Source of the DNA: CBDFKF01 sp965248765 | GTDB lineage: Bacteria > Pseudomonadota > Alphaproteobacteria > VGEJ01 | Direction of reading: 5' to 3' | Length of the DNA stretch: 64,000 nucleotides | Assembly (NCBI GenBank): GCA_965248765.1 | Contig: CBDFKF010000004.1 | Span: 2,418,001 to 2,482,000, forward strand | Part shown: piece after piece, positions 47,758 through 57,489 of the stretch | Numbering within the stretch: position 1 is the stretch's first letter | Layout: each line of letters starts with the position of its first letter | The notes under the pieces: model-generated | What the model was told of the DNA's origin: nothing | What the model saw: the letters and a program-made list of their open reading frames with translations, nothing else | Database searches by the model: none | Made by a program: the position numbers and the translations under genes

Positions 47758-49318
47758 TTATTCCTCCGCCGCTAACAGCCGCATCTTGACGTGGTCGCGG
47801 TGAGGTGCAGTGCCTTCGTCGAACTTGTCTGTCATCTTGAAGTACGCGCTGCTGCCAATGCGCAAGGGAAACAGTTGGCTTAACGCAGCAATGTTCTTGT
47901 CGCTGATCGTCAGCTCGTGGTCCGCCTGCAAGGCCTCCCACCCAATGCGGACCAAACCGAAGAGCAGGCGCTGCTCTCTGCCATCGAAATCGATGCCGAG
48001 GGTCTCGCTCGATTTATCGATGATGCGGTACGCCCACGTGTCGTAGCGGACCGTTGCGCCGACCCCGAGCGAATCGGCGTCGAGGGACGCGGTCCGAGGA
48101 GTCGCCACGGCCACTTGAGTCTCGGACGGCGGCTCGGGCGAGGCCGCCCGTCCGATTTGCTCGAGTCTGAGGCCGGCGAGCGGAGCGAAGATGCCGTCCG
48201 GGAAGCGCTCGAGATACGCCGCATATGCGGCGGCATCGTCGGCGTCCTGTGCCGAGTTCCAGAAGGCGAGCTCGACGGCATCCGGTTGAGGCTCCTGCGC
48301 CACTGGTGCTTCCGGCGGCTTTGGCTCGGCCGCGCCCTCGGCCAGCCTCTGCAGCCGGTTGCGGGCCAGCACGACGTATGTCCCGCCCGGAAACTGGGCG
48401 AGATACGCTTCGAAATCGGCGGGCTCCGTGCTGTCTTTGATCGTATCCCAGAAGACCAGCTCGAGCTGGCGGGCGTCGAACTCAAGGGGGCTCGCCTCCT
48501 CTGAGGTTTCTCCGGATGTGGATTGCGCTGCGAACGACACCGGTACGAACAGGAAATCGCCGCCCTCGTCCCCGGCGAGACGGACATCGGAGTAGCGCGG
48601 TGTTTGTTCCGCATTGAGGACGACCTGGTGACGCAGCTTGGTGTAGAGCTGGTAGCCCTCCAGCACGCTGTGGTTATCGCGGAGTGCCTCGAGAAGGGCG
48701 CGGGTGAAGACGGAATGTCCGTCGCCTCCACCATCGTTCACGGGCTCGAGACCACCGGAGGTGAGCGCCTTACGCGCGCGCTTGGCGGCGATCCGGCGCA
48801 GCTCAGCCAGGCGATCGCGGGCGGTGGTCAGCGCTGCCGGCACCTGGCGCGTCAGTGTTCCCGAATAGCATGAATCGGCAATCACGAGCGCGTGCTTGGC
48901 GGCTATGGCCCGTAGAGTGCGCGTGACTGTTGGCACCGCAATCCAGTTGGCTTGGCTGTCCTCCTCAGCGTCGATCGGCAACCAGAATCCCTCATCCGTT
49001 GCCGCATCGAGGATTCCGTGACCGGCGTAATAGATCAAAAGATTGTCCTGCTCAGTGAGATTGGCGCGCAGTTCATCAAGCGCCCGCACCACCTCATAGC
49101 GCGGCGGATTGAGCATGAGGTGCGAGTCGAACCCGTACTGCCGGCGCAGCAGATCGTGGATTGCGCTCGGCGGTCTCGAGCCGGGGAAGGTGCTGGTAAT
49201 CGTTGATGCCGAACACCAGCGCCCGGTATTGGCCGAACTGTGTCTCCGCCCCGTCAGTCGGGCCGATGGGTGCAGCCCAGGCGAGGGCCGCCACAAGCAG
49301 GATGAGCATGCGTTGCAT
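47758..49318 (-). pseudogene. Secreted caspase-like protein, frameshifted and cut by IS21
   Basis: From 49318: signal peptide (MLILLVAALAWAAP), then YRALVFGINDYQHLPRLETA. A small deletion at about 49158-49172 shifts the frame; the caspase fold continues as AIHDLLRRQYGFDSH, with the catalytic His in IYYAGHGI and Cys in IADSCYSGTL. Two repeats of about 40 residues follow (LELVFWDTIKDSTEPADFEAYL, VELAFWNSAQDADDAAAYAAYL). A C-terminal domain ends at LLAAEE, directly at the IS21 edge. The missing codons lie between ETA and AIHDLL. Bacterial members are putative peptidases; this copy cannot make its own N-terminus in frame. Confidence 0.82.
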
Positions 49319-49650
49319 ACGTTCCTCTTGCAGTCATGTTAGCACCGCAACCCAGAGGTCAGCGCGGCCTTCATCTCCCCGATGACAGCGTCTGGTTTTA
49401 GGCTATGACTAGCCGCGGAGGCGGCTCCTGAGTTAAGTCCGCTCTACCACAATAAACAGACCTCAGAGACCTCGATGTCCGCTTCGCTCGAAAGCCGCCG
49501 CAAATGGCCGAGTTGCAGCTCGTCTGCCTCTGACGCAACTCGGACTCACACGCCTTGCCCGGTGCAAAACGCATGAACCTGTCAAACAACGTTGAACTAG
49601 CGCGGCGCGCGCCACCCCCGCGCCCCGCACGGTCGCGTCCCGCGATGCCC
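49319..49650. other. Gap between caspase-like gene and amidase
   Basis: 332 bases without a credible gene on either strand. No terminator, operator or repeat was recognised. The presumptive promoter of the caspase-like gene lies in its left part. Confidence 0.5.
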
Positions 49651-51103
49651 CTATGTGCTGAGCGGGGGTCGCTTGTCGGCCCATGGTATGGCTTGTTCGA
49701 GCTGGCTGCAGACGCGGATCAGCACGTCTTCCGCGCCGTAGCGTGCGCCGAGTTGAACCCCGACCGGCAAGCCGTCCGGAGTCCAGTGCAGCGGCAGCGA
49801 CGCGGCCGGGTGGCCCGAGAGGTCGAACGGCGGCAGAAAAGAGACGTTCTCGTAGACGTCCGTAATGTAGCGCTCCAGGTCGTCGCCCATTTGACTCAAG
49901 GCACCGATCGGTAACGGCGGCTCGATCAGGCTGGGCGAGAGCATGAGATCGTAGGTCTCAAAGAACGTGGCGATACTGCTGGCGACGCTGCCGAGGATGG
50001 CCGCCCCGCGGGCGAAGTCCGCGGCGGAGTTGCGGGTGCCGGCCTCCGCCCAGAGCGCCGACATGCGCTCGATCTCGCCTTCGCGAAGCGGCCGCCCCAG
50101 CGTCTCGAGGCGGTCGGCGATCACGTTATGCAGCGCCGCGCCGACGGTCACGGTCAGCGCCCAGGCCATGCGCTCGCCGTCGATGTCCGGTGCTGCTTCC
50201 TCAACGTGATGACCAAGATCGGCACAACGCTCCGCGACCTGGTGAACACCGGCAAGACATTCGGGGTGTACGGCGGCGCCAAACGGCGAGGTTGTGTTAA
50301 GGCCGATGCGCAAGCGGCCGGGATCTGCGCCCACCTCAAGAAGGTAGGGCCGGCTCGGTGCCGGGGCGCTGACCTGATCGCCTGGCACCAGGCCTGCGGT
50401 CGCGTCGAGCAAGGCGGCACTGTCGCGGACGCTGCGTGTGAGCGCGTGGTTGACGTTGGTGCTCGACCAGCCCTCGCCGGTGTCCTGACCTCCGGGTGCC
50501 GAGGGTCCGTTAGGAACGCGTCCGCGCGAGGGCTTGAGACCGAAGACCCCGCAGCTCGATGCTGGAGCGCGGAGCGAGCCGCCGTTGTCGCTACCGTGCG
50601 CGGCGGCCACCATGCGGCAGGCCACCGCGGCGGCGCTGCCGCCGCTCGAGCCACCGCCGCCATGGTCGAGATTCCACGGGTTGCGCGTTGGTCCGAACAT
50701 GACCGGCTCGGTGACGACGTCGAGCGCAAGCTCGCTGGTGTTGGTCTTGCCGAGGATCACGACTCCCGCCCTGCGTAGCCGCTCGACGATCGTGCTGTCG
50801 TGCTCGGCGACGAAGCCATCGTAGAGATGGCAGGCGTTCGATCGAGACGGGAAAGCCCTCGTAGAATACGCCTAGGTCCTTGAGGAGGAAGGGCACCCCC
50901 CTCAACGGTGCCGCTGCCGGCAGAGCCTCAAGACGCCGCCGAGCCTCCTCGTCCATACGGTAGACGACCGCATTGACCGCTGGGTTCAGCGCCTCGATCC
51001 GTTCGATCGCCGCCTCCAGAACATCGGCCGCGCTCACCTCGCGCCTCGCGATCAGCTCGGCGAGACCGAGCGCGTCGTAGTCCGCGTACTCCGCGAAGGC
51101 CAT
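49651..51103 (-). pseudogene. Amidase broken by a 4-bp duplication
   Basis: An amidase-signature hydrolase of about 483 residues. Catalytic Lys is in LLKDLGVF, the Ser pair in GGGGSSGGSAAAVA and HGSDNGGSLRAPASSCG. After YEGFPVS the frame shifts; in the other frame NACHLYDGFVAEHDSTIVE continues the protein. The cause is TCGATCGA at 50838-50845, a tandem duplication of four bases; removing one unit restores FPVSNACHL. The start at 51103 is the conserved one. The enzyme family cleaves C-N amide bonds; the substrate is unknown. An internal ATG at 50760 may give a fragment that lacks the Lys. Confidence 0.88.
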
Positions 51104-51579
51104 CGAAAGTTCCTCCGTCTCCGTCCTGCACCGCTGTGCGCATGATAGCCGTGGCCTAAGTCAATCTCCGAGGTCCCAGGCCAAGCGACCGAATCGATGC
51201 CCGCGCAAAATCCCGCCGGAGCGCCGAACTAGCGGGCGAGCGTAAAGATTCCTGACATTGCGCGACACGTGCCGGAAATGGCGGAATAGCCAGTGGTCTC
51301 GCTGCCGCTACCGCTGTTCGCACCGGAGATCGAAGCTCGGCCAACCGGGGGTGTCAGAAAACTTTACACTTGTGACCAGCGTCACATCATGCCGGAAAAC
51401 CCAATCCATTCATGAGGTTACAGCCCCCTCCGGCATCCCAGTGCATATTCCAGGTGTCAGCTTTTCTTACACTTCCCGGGTACGGCATTCCGTCCGTTTC
51501 TTCTAGTAATTTGATCCACAACGAAAAATATCCGTGGCGTGGAAATTGCGTGAATGCCTATAGGTTAGGGGAGATCGTC
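51104..51579. other. Long leader region before the VWA gene
   Basis: 476 bases without a gene. It holds a perfect CRP-type palindrome at 51371-51386 and two similar TGTCAG...CTTACAC/CTTTACAC patches, near 51350 and 51455, of unknown meaning. The Shine-Dalgarno of the VWA gene (AGGGGAG) ends it. Confidence 0.5.
51371..51386. promoter_or_regulatory. CRP-type operator (TGTGA-N6-TCACA)
   Basis: TGTGACCAGCGTCACA is a perfect match to the TGTGA-N6-TCACA operator of cAMP-CRP. It is 193 bases before the VWA start codon. The window holds an intact adenylate cyclase, so cAMP control is possible. CRP/FNR relatives can share this site, and no CRP gene is in the window. Confidence 0.55.
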
Positions 51580-52968
51580 ATGTTCAAACACCTTCGTGCG
51601 GCTGGACTGATGTTAGGTGCGCTCGTGCTCGCCATGTCAGTGACGGCGACGCGGCCTGCTCTGGCCGTGCCCGTCACGGATTTTGTGTTCATGATCGACG
51701 CAACAGCATCGATGGGCGGAGAGATCGCAGGCGTTAAGGCCGGATTCAGTTCCTTTGTCGCTGGCCTGAACGCGGCCAATGTTGATTCCCGCTTTGCCAT
51801 CGTCGCCTTCGGCGGGGAGCCAGAACTGATCTTGGACTTCACGGCGGACCAGACGTTGGCGGCGGCGCGGCTCAATCAGGTCGCGATTGGCGCAGTTGCG
51901 GGGGTACAGAACAACCACAACTTCAATCCCGAGGCTAGCCTCGAAACCATCCGCATGGTCCTGGGCGCAGCGACGGTGAACGAACTCGCCAACAACAATA
52001 CCCCCGAGGACGGAATCCTTAACTTCCGCGGCAACGCGCGTAAGAACCTGATCCTTGCTACCGATGAGGATGGGGACCGTCCGTTCCACGCCGCCAACCG
52101 CCTCGCCAGCCAGACGACCGTAGACCCGCCAACGACCATGCCGACCGACTGGCAGACGCAGGTCTATAACACGGCCAACGCTGTCATCAACGCCCAAGCG
52201 TACTTCAACATGCTGGTTAACAGGAATGAAGCCCCGTCCAGAAACCAGTACGGTGATCCAAACCACGACGTTTCGGATGCGAATTTTCTGAACTTCAATG
52301 CGGCCGCCACACTTGCCAACCTGCTGGCGGATACGGTGACGGATCAGAGCCTTCAGGCTCAGGTGCTGAACGCCGGACTGGTGGCGCGTACTTTCAACGT
52401 GGCGGGCGCCAACGATCCCAATTTCGTTGACAACTTCTTCGCCGCAAAGGTCCAGGAGGTCCAGCAGGACCCAGGAGTAATACCCCGCCCGTCGCGCCCT
52501 AACGGTGTTATTGGCGATGGCCGCTCCGGTTACCGCGCTTGTGTTGCTCGTGATGGTGATGGAATGAAGCGGCGAAAACAGCGGCGCTGGCGGCATCGAT
52601 CGTGCGCGCGCCAAGAGCGCCGTGTGTTCTACATGGTGTTGACGCTGATCGCCCTCCTAGGAGTTGGCGGGTTTATGACGACCGCGCAGCGGAGGCGCGC
52701 ATCGCCAAGAGCCGTGCGCGCCTTTTTCGGCACGCGTCTTGCCCGTTCAGGGCAGATGTCCGCGGCTATGCAACGGCGGCGCGATCGCCGCCGATGTCGA
52801 CCTCGATCCGTGGGTCTTGGGCCTGGGGGTCGGCTACCGCTTCTGAGCCTCGCGGCACCGCGTCAACACGCGGGTCGTCATGCTGTGCCGCTGCGCACCC
52901 GGTGCATGCCAACGCCGCCCACCTCCGCGACGATTTCGAACGAGCGCAGGCGTTTGGCGTGGTCGTAG
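51580..52968 (+). CDS. Secreted von Willebrand A-domain protein, doubtful C-terminus
   Basis: After a signal peptide (AAGLMLGALVLAMSVTATRPALA) comes a VWA domain (residues about 35-230) with a MIDAS-like DATASMGGE and IVAFGGEPEL, and LATDEDGDRPF later. It should be exported and bind metal and perhaps a protein partner. From about 52480 the frame turns into Arg-rich low-complexity sequence with a single hydrophobic stretch (VFYMVLTLIALLGVGGF), and the last part covers an OmpW tail in another frame. So the native end is probably lost. In a shifted frame 52499-52567 encodes a hydrophobic TVLLAMAAPVTALVLLVMV, which might be the original anchor. Confidence 0.6.
   Translation: MFKHLRAAGLMLGALVLAMSVTATRPALAVPVTDFVFMIDATASMGGEIAGVKAGFSSFVAGLNAANVDSRFAIVAFGGEPELILDFTADQTLAAARLNQVAIGAVAGVQNNHNFNPEASLETIRMVLGAATVNELANNNTPEDGILNFRGNARKNLILATDEDGDRPFHAANRLASQTTVDPPTTMPTDWQTQVYNTANAVINAQAYFNMLVNRNEAPSRNQYGDPNHDVSDANFLNFNAAATLANLLADTVTDQSLQAQVLNAGLVARTFNVAGANDPNFVDNFFAAKVQEVQQDPGVIPRPSRPNGVIGDGRSGYRACVARDGDGMKRRKQRRWRHRSCARQERRVFYMVLTLIALLGVGGFMTTAQRRRASPRAVRAFFGTRLARSGQMSAAMQRRRDRRRCRPRSVGLGPGGRLPLLSLAAPRQHAGRHAVPLRTRCMPTPPTSATISNERRRLAWS
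52771..52846 (+). pseudogene. OmpW C-terminal remnant
   Basis: The frame ending in TGA at 52844-52846 reads NGGAIAADVDLDPWVLGLGV then GYRF. DVDLDPWV-x-G-x-GVGYRF is the closing beta-strand of OmpW outer-membrane porins with the terminal aromatic needed for assembly. Only about 24 residues remain. It is out of frame with the VWA gene that runs over it. Confidence 0.6.
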
Positions 52969-53900
52969 ATGTGGGAGGTGATCATGAGCTCGTTGGCCTG
53001 GGTCGTTGCCGCAAAATCGGCCATGCCGGCCCGGACCGTTTCGGGTCGACCCACGGCCGAGCACAACAGGCTGTTGTCGAGCATCTGTTTTTCCGGAGCT
53101 GAGAGCGTGGCCTCGAACCCCTCTACCGGGGACGGCAACGGGCCCGGCTGTCCCTGCCGGAGGCGGAGAAAGCTTTGCTGATGGGAGCTCCGCAAGAAGA
53201 TCGCCTCTTCGGCACTGTCGGCGGCGAAAACGTTGAACCCGACCATGAGATAGGGTTCGGCCCATTCTTCCGAGGGGCGGAAGTCGGAGCGGTATAGCTC
53301 GATCGCCTGCATCAGCGCGGCAGGCGCAAAATGCGAGGCAAACGCGTACGGCAGGCCAAGGTAAGCGGCGAGCCGGGCGCCGAAAAGGCTGGAGCCCAGG
53401 ATCCACAGGGGCACGTTGAGGCCGGCGCCCGGCACCGCCTGGACGTATTGACCGGGTTCAGACGCGCGGAAATACTCCCGCAGCTCAATGACATCGCGCG
53501 GAAACTCGTTCGGATCGCTCTGCAGGGTGCGGCGAAGCGCCCGTGAGGTTAGCTGGTCGGTGCCCGGCGCCCGACCCAAGCCGAGATCGATACGGCCAGG
53601 ATAGAGCGCTTCCAGGGTGCCGAACTGCTCGGCGATCACCAGCGGCGCATGGTTGGGCAGCATCACCCCGCCCGCCCCGACGCGGATCGTCGAGGTGCCG
53701 CCCGCGACATGGCCAATCACCACGGCGGTCGCGGCGCTGGCGATGCCGGTCATGTTGTGATGCTCGGCCACCCAATACCGGTTGAAGCCCCACCGCTCGA
53801 CGTGGCGCGCCAGATCCAGCGTGTTCGCCAGCGCGATCGAGGCGCTTCCCTCCTCAGTGATGGGAGAGAGATCGAGGACCGACAACAGTGGTAGCTGCAT
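52878..53900 (-). CDS. LLM-class flavin-dependent monooxygenase
   Basis: A 340-residue luciferase-like enzyme. Family parts are PLLSVLDLSPITEEGSAS at the N-terminus, FNRYWVAEHHNMTGIASA, VGAGGVMLPNHAPLVIAEQF (split), YPGRIDLGLGRAPGTDQ and PLWILGSSLFGARLAA. This matches the MsnO8-type group, FMN- or F420-type oxidoreductases of unknown substrate. Its ATG shares one base with the TGA of the upstream molybdoenzyme gene, so the two are coupled. The start at 53900 is the conserved one. Confidence 0.88.
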   Translation of the reverse strand: MQLPLLSVLDLSPITEEGSASIALANTLDLARHVERWGFNRYWVAEHHNMTGIASAATAVVIGHVAGGTSTIRVGAGGVMLPNHAPLVIAEQFGTLEALYPGRIDLGLGRAPGTDQLTSRALRRTLQSDPNEFPRDVIELREYFRASEPGQYVQAVPGAGLNVPLWILGSSLFGARLAAYLGLPYAFASHFAPAALMQAIELYRSDFRPSEEWAEPYLMVGFNVFAADSAEEAIFLRSSHQQSFLRLRQGQPGPLPSPVEGFEATLSAPEKQMLDNSLLCSAVGRPETVRAGMADFAATTQANELMITSHIYDHAKRLRSFEIVAEVGGVGMHRVRSGTA

Positions 53901-56057
53901 CAGGTGCGCCAGCGATTGTCGGGGTGGATGGGGAGGCGGCGGCCGGTGGCGGCGTAGTAGGCGTTGATGACGGCCGGCGCGATGGGCGGGGTGGCCGGCT
54001 CGCCGACGCCGCCGGGGTGGGCGTCGCTTTCGACGATATGGACCTCGATCTCGGGCATCTGGTGGATGCGGAGGACCGGATAGTCGTGGAAGTTGCTCTG
54101 CTGGACCCGGCCGTCTTTCAACGTGATCTGGCCCCACAGCGCCGCGGTGAGGCCAAAGACGATGCTGCCCTCGACCTGGGCGATGACGGTGTCGGGGTTG
54201 ACGGTTCGACCGCAGTCGATCGCGCAGACCACGCGGTGGACACGCGCCTCTTCGCCTGGCAGGGCCGAGATCTCCGCTACTTGCGCGACGATCGAGCCCA
54301 TCGATTCGTGGAAGGCGATGCCGCGGTGCCGGCCGGGCGGGAGCGGGGTGCCCCAGCCAGCCTGGGCGGCCGCGAGATCGAGCACCGCGCGGTGACGCGG
54401 CGCGTCTTTCAGCAGGTGGCGGCGATACGCGTAGGGGTCGCGGCCGGCGGCGATCGCGAGCTCATCGAGGAAGGCCTCCATAGCGAAGGCGGTATGCGAA
54501 TTCCCCACCGAGCGCCAGAAGCCGGCCGGCAGCGGGGTCTCGACCTCGACCGAATCAACGAGCCGGTTGGGGATGGCGTAGGCGCGGTTGACGGCGCCGT
54601 CCCACGAGGTGAAATCGATGAAGCCGTCTTGAAGCACAAACGGGGCGAAGCGCCGCATGGCGGAGGGGCCGACGAGGCGGTGGGACCAGGCGATCACCTC
54701 ACCGGCCTCGTTTAGTCCTGCGGTAAGACGACTCACCACATGGGCGCGGAAGACGCCGTGGCAGATGTCGTCCTCGCGCGACCACACCACCTGGACCGGT
54801 GCGCCGACCGCGGCCGAGAGCTGCACTGCCTCGATCACGAAGTCGACCTCGCTGCGGCGGCCGAAGCTGCCGCCGATGAGCTGGTTGTGCACACGGACGG
54901 CCGCTGGATCGAGCCCAGCTATCTCGGCGGCGACGCGTTGGGTCAACGTCTGGGCTTGGGTCGGCACCCAGAGATCGCAGCCATCGGCACGCACATCGGC
55001 GGTGCAGACCATGGTCTCCATCGAAGCATGCGCGAGAAACGGCACCTCGTAGGTCGCTTCGACCGTGCGCGCAGCACCCGCCAAGGCCGCCTCAACATCG
55101 CCGGCCGATTCGGGAACATGGGTGGGCTCGGCCTCGAGCGCCTCCACGTAGTAGCCGGCGAGCTGCGCGCTGGAGAGCTCGGCATTCGGGCCTTCGTCCC
55201 ACTCGACCCGCAAGGCATCTACGCCGCGCATGGCCGCCCAAGTGTCGGTGGCCAGCACCGCGATGCCGCGGTCGATCTCCACGACATCGCGCACGCCGGG
55301 GATGCTGAGCGCCGGGTGCGGGTCGTAGGCCGCCACCGTGCCGCCCGCCACCGGGCAGCGCCGGAGCATGGCGATGAGCATACCGGGGCGGCGAATATCA
55401 CTGGCATAGAGCGCGCTGCCATCGACCTTGGCCGGGGTATCGATACGGGGAAGCGAGCGGCCGATAAGCCGGAAATCGGCAGGCTCTTTGAGGCGAATGT
55501 TTTCCCGGCACCGGCATCGACGCGGCGCGCGCAGCAAGCTCAGTGTAGGGCGCGCGGCGGCCGCTTGCCCCGTGCACGACCGTGCCGTTCTCGGCCCGAC
55601 AACTCGCTTTGTTCACCCCCCAAGTTTGCGCGGCCGCGGCGATCAGCATCTCGCGCGCCGTGGCCCCGGCGCGGCGCAGCGGCTCCCACGCGAGGTGAAC
55701 GCTGGTGCTGCCGCCAGTTAGCTGCTCGCCGAAGGCGAGGGGGTTGCCGTAGACGTGATCGGCCGGCGCATGCTCGACCCGGACTTGATCGAGCGCGACC
55801 TCGAGCTCCTCGGCGACCAGGGTGGGGAGCGATGTGATCACGCCCTGGCCCATCTCAGCCTGGCTCATGAGAATGGTGATGGCGCGGGAATCGATGCGAA
55901 TCCAGGCGTTGGGGACGAACGGCGCCTCGTCGGCATGGGCATCGGGCCGGCCCGGCAGGTGCAGACCAATCGCGAAGCCGCCGGCGGCAAGGGCGGCAAC
56001 CTTGAGGAAGCCGCGACGGTCGGTATCGGCAGCCGTGCGCATCAGTTCTTGCGTCAT
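53900..56057 (-). pseudogene. Molybdopterin subunit of an isoquinoline-oxidoreductase-type enzyme, frameshifted
   Basis: A xanthine-dehydrogenase-family large subunit of about 718 residues. It has a Tat signal (DRRGFLKVAALAAGGFAIG), GQGVITSLPTLVAEELEV, then GGSFGRRSEVDF, VWSREDDI and GVGEPATPPIAPAV. The frame breaks after ASMPVP: the C-run at 55504-55506 has one base too many, and removing it joins MPVP to ENIRLKEPADFRL. As written, two frames (56057 down, and 55537 down) encode the parts. It lies in an operon with the 2Fe-2S subunit, with which it overlaps by four bases. The family oxidises N-heterocycles or aldehydes. A homopolymer sequencing error is possible. Confidence 0.88.
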
Positions 56058-56518
56058 TGGGCCTCTCGCATCAGGCGGGCGGCGCGGTGGATCGCCCGGC
56101 GAATGCGCGCATAGGTGCCGCAGCGACAGATGTTGCCGGCCATCGCCGCATCGATGTCGTCATCGCTCGGCTGCTGGGTGTGGGCCAAGAGCCCGGCCGC
56201 GCTCATGATCTGGCCGGACTGGCAATAACCGCATTGCGGCACCTGCTCGGCGATCCACGCGCGTTGCAAGGGATGGCTCTTGTTGGCCGAGAGCCCCTCG
56301 ATCGTTGTCACCGCGCGGTCGGGCACGTCCGCCACGGCGAGGACGCAGCTGCGCACCGGGGTATCGTCCAGCAGCACCGCGCAGGCACCGCAGCGGGCGA
56401 TGCCACACCCGAACTTGGTGCCTGTCAGACCGAGCGTATCGCGCAGAACCCACAGCAGCGGGGTATCGGGATCAACATCGACGTCGCGCGGTTGCCGATT
56501 GATAGTGAGAGTCGTCAC
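56054..56518 (-). CDS. 2Fe-2S subunit of the molybdoenzyme
   Basis: A 154-residue ferredoxin-type small subunit. The first cluster Cys are in TKFGCGIARCGACAVLL and PVRSCVLAV; the second cluster Cys in PQCGYCQSGQIM and GNICRCGTY. It passes electrons from the molybdenum subunit. The start is the GTG at 56518 (TTLTINRQPRDVDVD). Its TGA overlaps the ATG of the large subunit. It is intact although the partner gene is frameshifted. Confidence 0.93.
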   Translation of the reverse strand: MTTLTINRQPRDVDVDPDTPLLWVLRDTLGLTGTKFGCGIARCGACAVLLDDTPVRSCVLAVADVPDRAVTTIEGLSANKSHPLQRAWIAEQVPQCGYCQSGQIMSAAGLLAHTQQPSDDDIDAAMAGNICRCGTYARIRRAIHRAARLMREAQ

Positions 56519-56534
56519 GGTCCTGGCCTCTCCA

Positions 56535-57008
56535 TTATTCCGGGCAGGGCGCGCCGGCCCCGACCCAGCGGGCAGCGGCGCGGACGAACGCCGCGTGGGG
56601 GATGCGGATCGGCGTGCGGCCCGCGCCGGGATCGAAGGCCCAGAGGACAAGGGGGTCCTTGCGCAAGTGAAAGAGGATGTCCTCAAGGCCCAAGCCGCCG
56701 GTCCGTTTGCGGTCCTTGAGCTGGCGACAGAGCTCACCGGGGCTGCGCCCCTCGATCGCCATCTCGATCGGCGCCAGGCTCCATTCGGGGAACGGCTCGA
56801 CAAGCGGGGCGCCGGGCGGCATGTGGGCGCCGGCGAGTGGGCGCTGTTGGTGGCAGGTTTGGCAGCGCAGGCCGGGCCGGCCCTTGCTGTCGGGCCCGCG
56901 CGCGACGTTCATGCTGTGGGCCACGCCGCGGTCGGTCTGCAGCGGGCGATCGCCGGCCGGATGGCAGTTGACGCAACGCGGGTGGGTGAACACCTCAAAC
57001 GCGCACCT
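56535..57008 (-). pseudogene. Dihaem cytochrome c fragment lacking its N-terminus
   Basis: It has two haem motifs, PRCVNCHPAG and LRCQTCHQQ, and ends in PHAAFVRAAARWVGAGAPCPE. The family serves isoquinoline-type molybdoenzymes as electron acceptor in the periplasm. No signal peptide is found: in-frame upstream sequence (RRCAFEVFTHP) meets a stop near 57013. Export is needed for c-type haem, so the gene is beheaded, and the break coincides with the integrase fragment. A GTG at 56993 could start a cytosolic piece. Confidence 0.75.
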
Positions 57009-57119
57009 TCGGTGCTAACCCATTGAGGAAGGGTTGTTTTTCTCTCCCGTCAAGGCCTGCCAGGAACGGATTCCGCAACTGTCTGTTCCCCGGCTGCAAC
57101 CGGAACCGAGAGAAAAGAC

Positions 57120-57221
57120 ATGCCCAACCTTACCCTCACCGAGGCCCGCATCAAGGCGCTCACGCGTCACAAGACCGCCTACGACATCCGGGACGGCAAG
57201 CTCCGGGGGTTCGGAGGCTGA
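57120..57221 (+). pseudogene. N-terminal stub of a tyrosine integrase
   Basis: A 33-residue frame: PNLTLTEARIKALTRHKTAY then DIRDGKLRGFGG and a stop at 57219. This is the arm-binding N-terminus of phage- or island-type integrases; the catalytic domain is gone. A GAGAGAAAAGA ribosome site precedes it. It marks an old site-specific insertion at the junction with the cytochrome gene. It is too short to be found by length filters. Confidence 0.75.
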
Positions 57222-57489
57222 AAATTCTCGGGAGCCAAAACGTACTGACAATCGCATCATAACCTATTGTTAACAAGACAGAATTCAAGAAGCCTGCGTT
57301 CAATCTGGCCCGCGTCTGATACGGCTCGATTTTGTCCGTAAGCAAGAGGCAAGCGGATTCAATCCAACTCCCGCGCACGCTGGTCCATATTTGTCGTCGT
57401 TCACCACCACCGCACAACCACGCTGCCGGCGAACCCCGGCGCGCGCAAGTGACCTTTTGGGCAGCTGCCGCGCTGGTGATGGCCGCATG
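57222..57489. other. Non-coding gap after the integrase stub
   Basis: 268 bases with no gene or motif that I can support. Confidence 0.4.

Noticed and set aside
49158..49172. Programmed frameshift in the caspase gene
   Set aside because: There is no slippery heptamer and codons expected between ETA and AIHDLL are missing, so a deletion explains it better.
54740..55837. Plus-strand frame of 365 codons opposite the molybdoenzyme
   Set aside because: Shadow of the large subunit gene; low-complexity Gly/Ala/Arg sequence without domain features.
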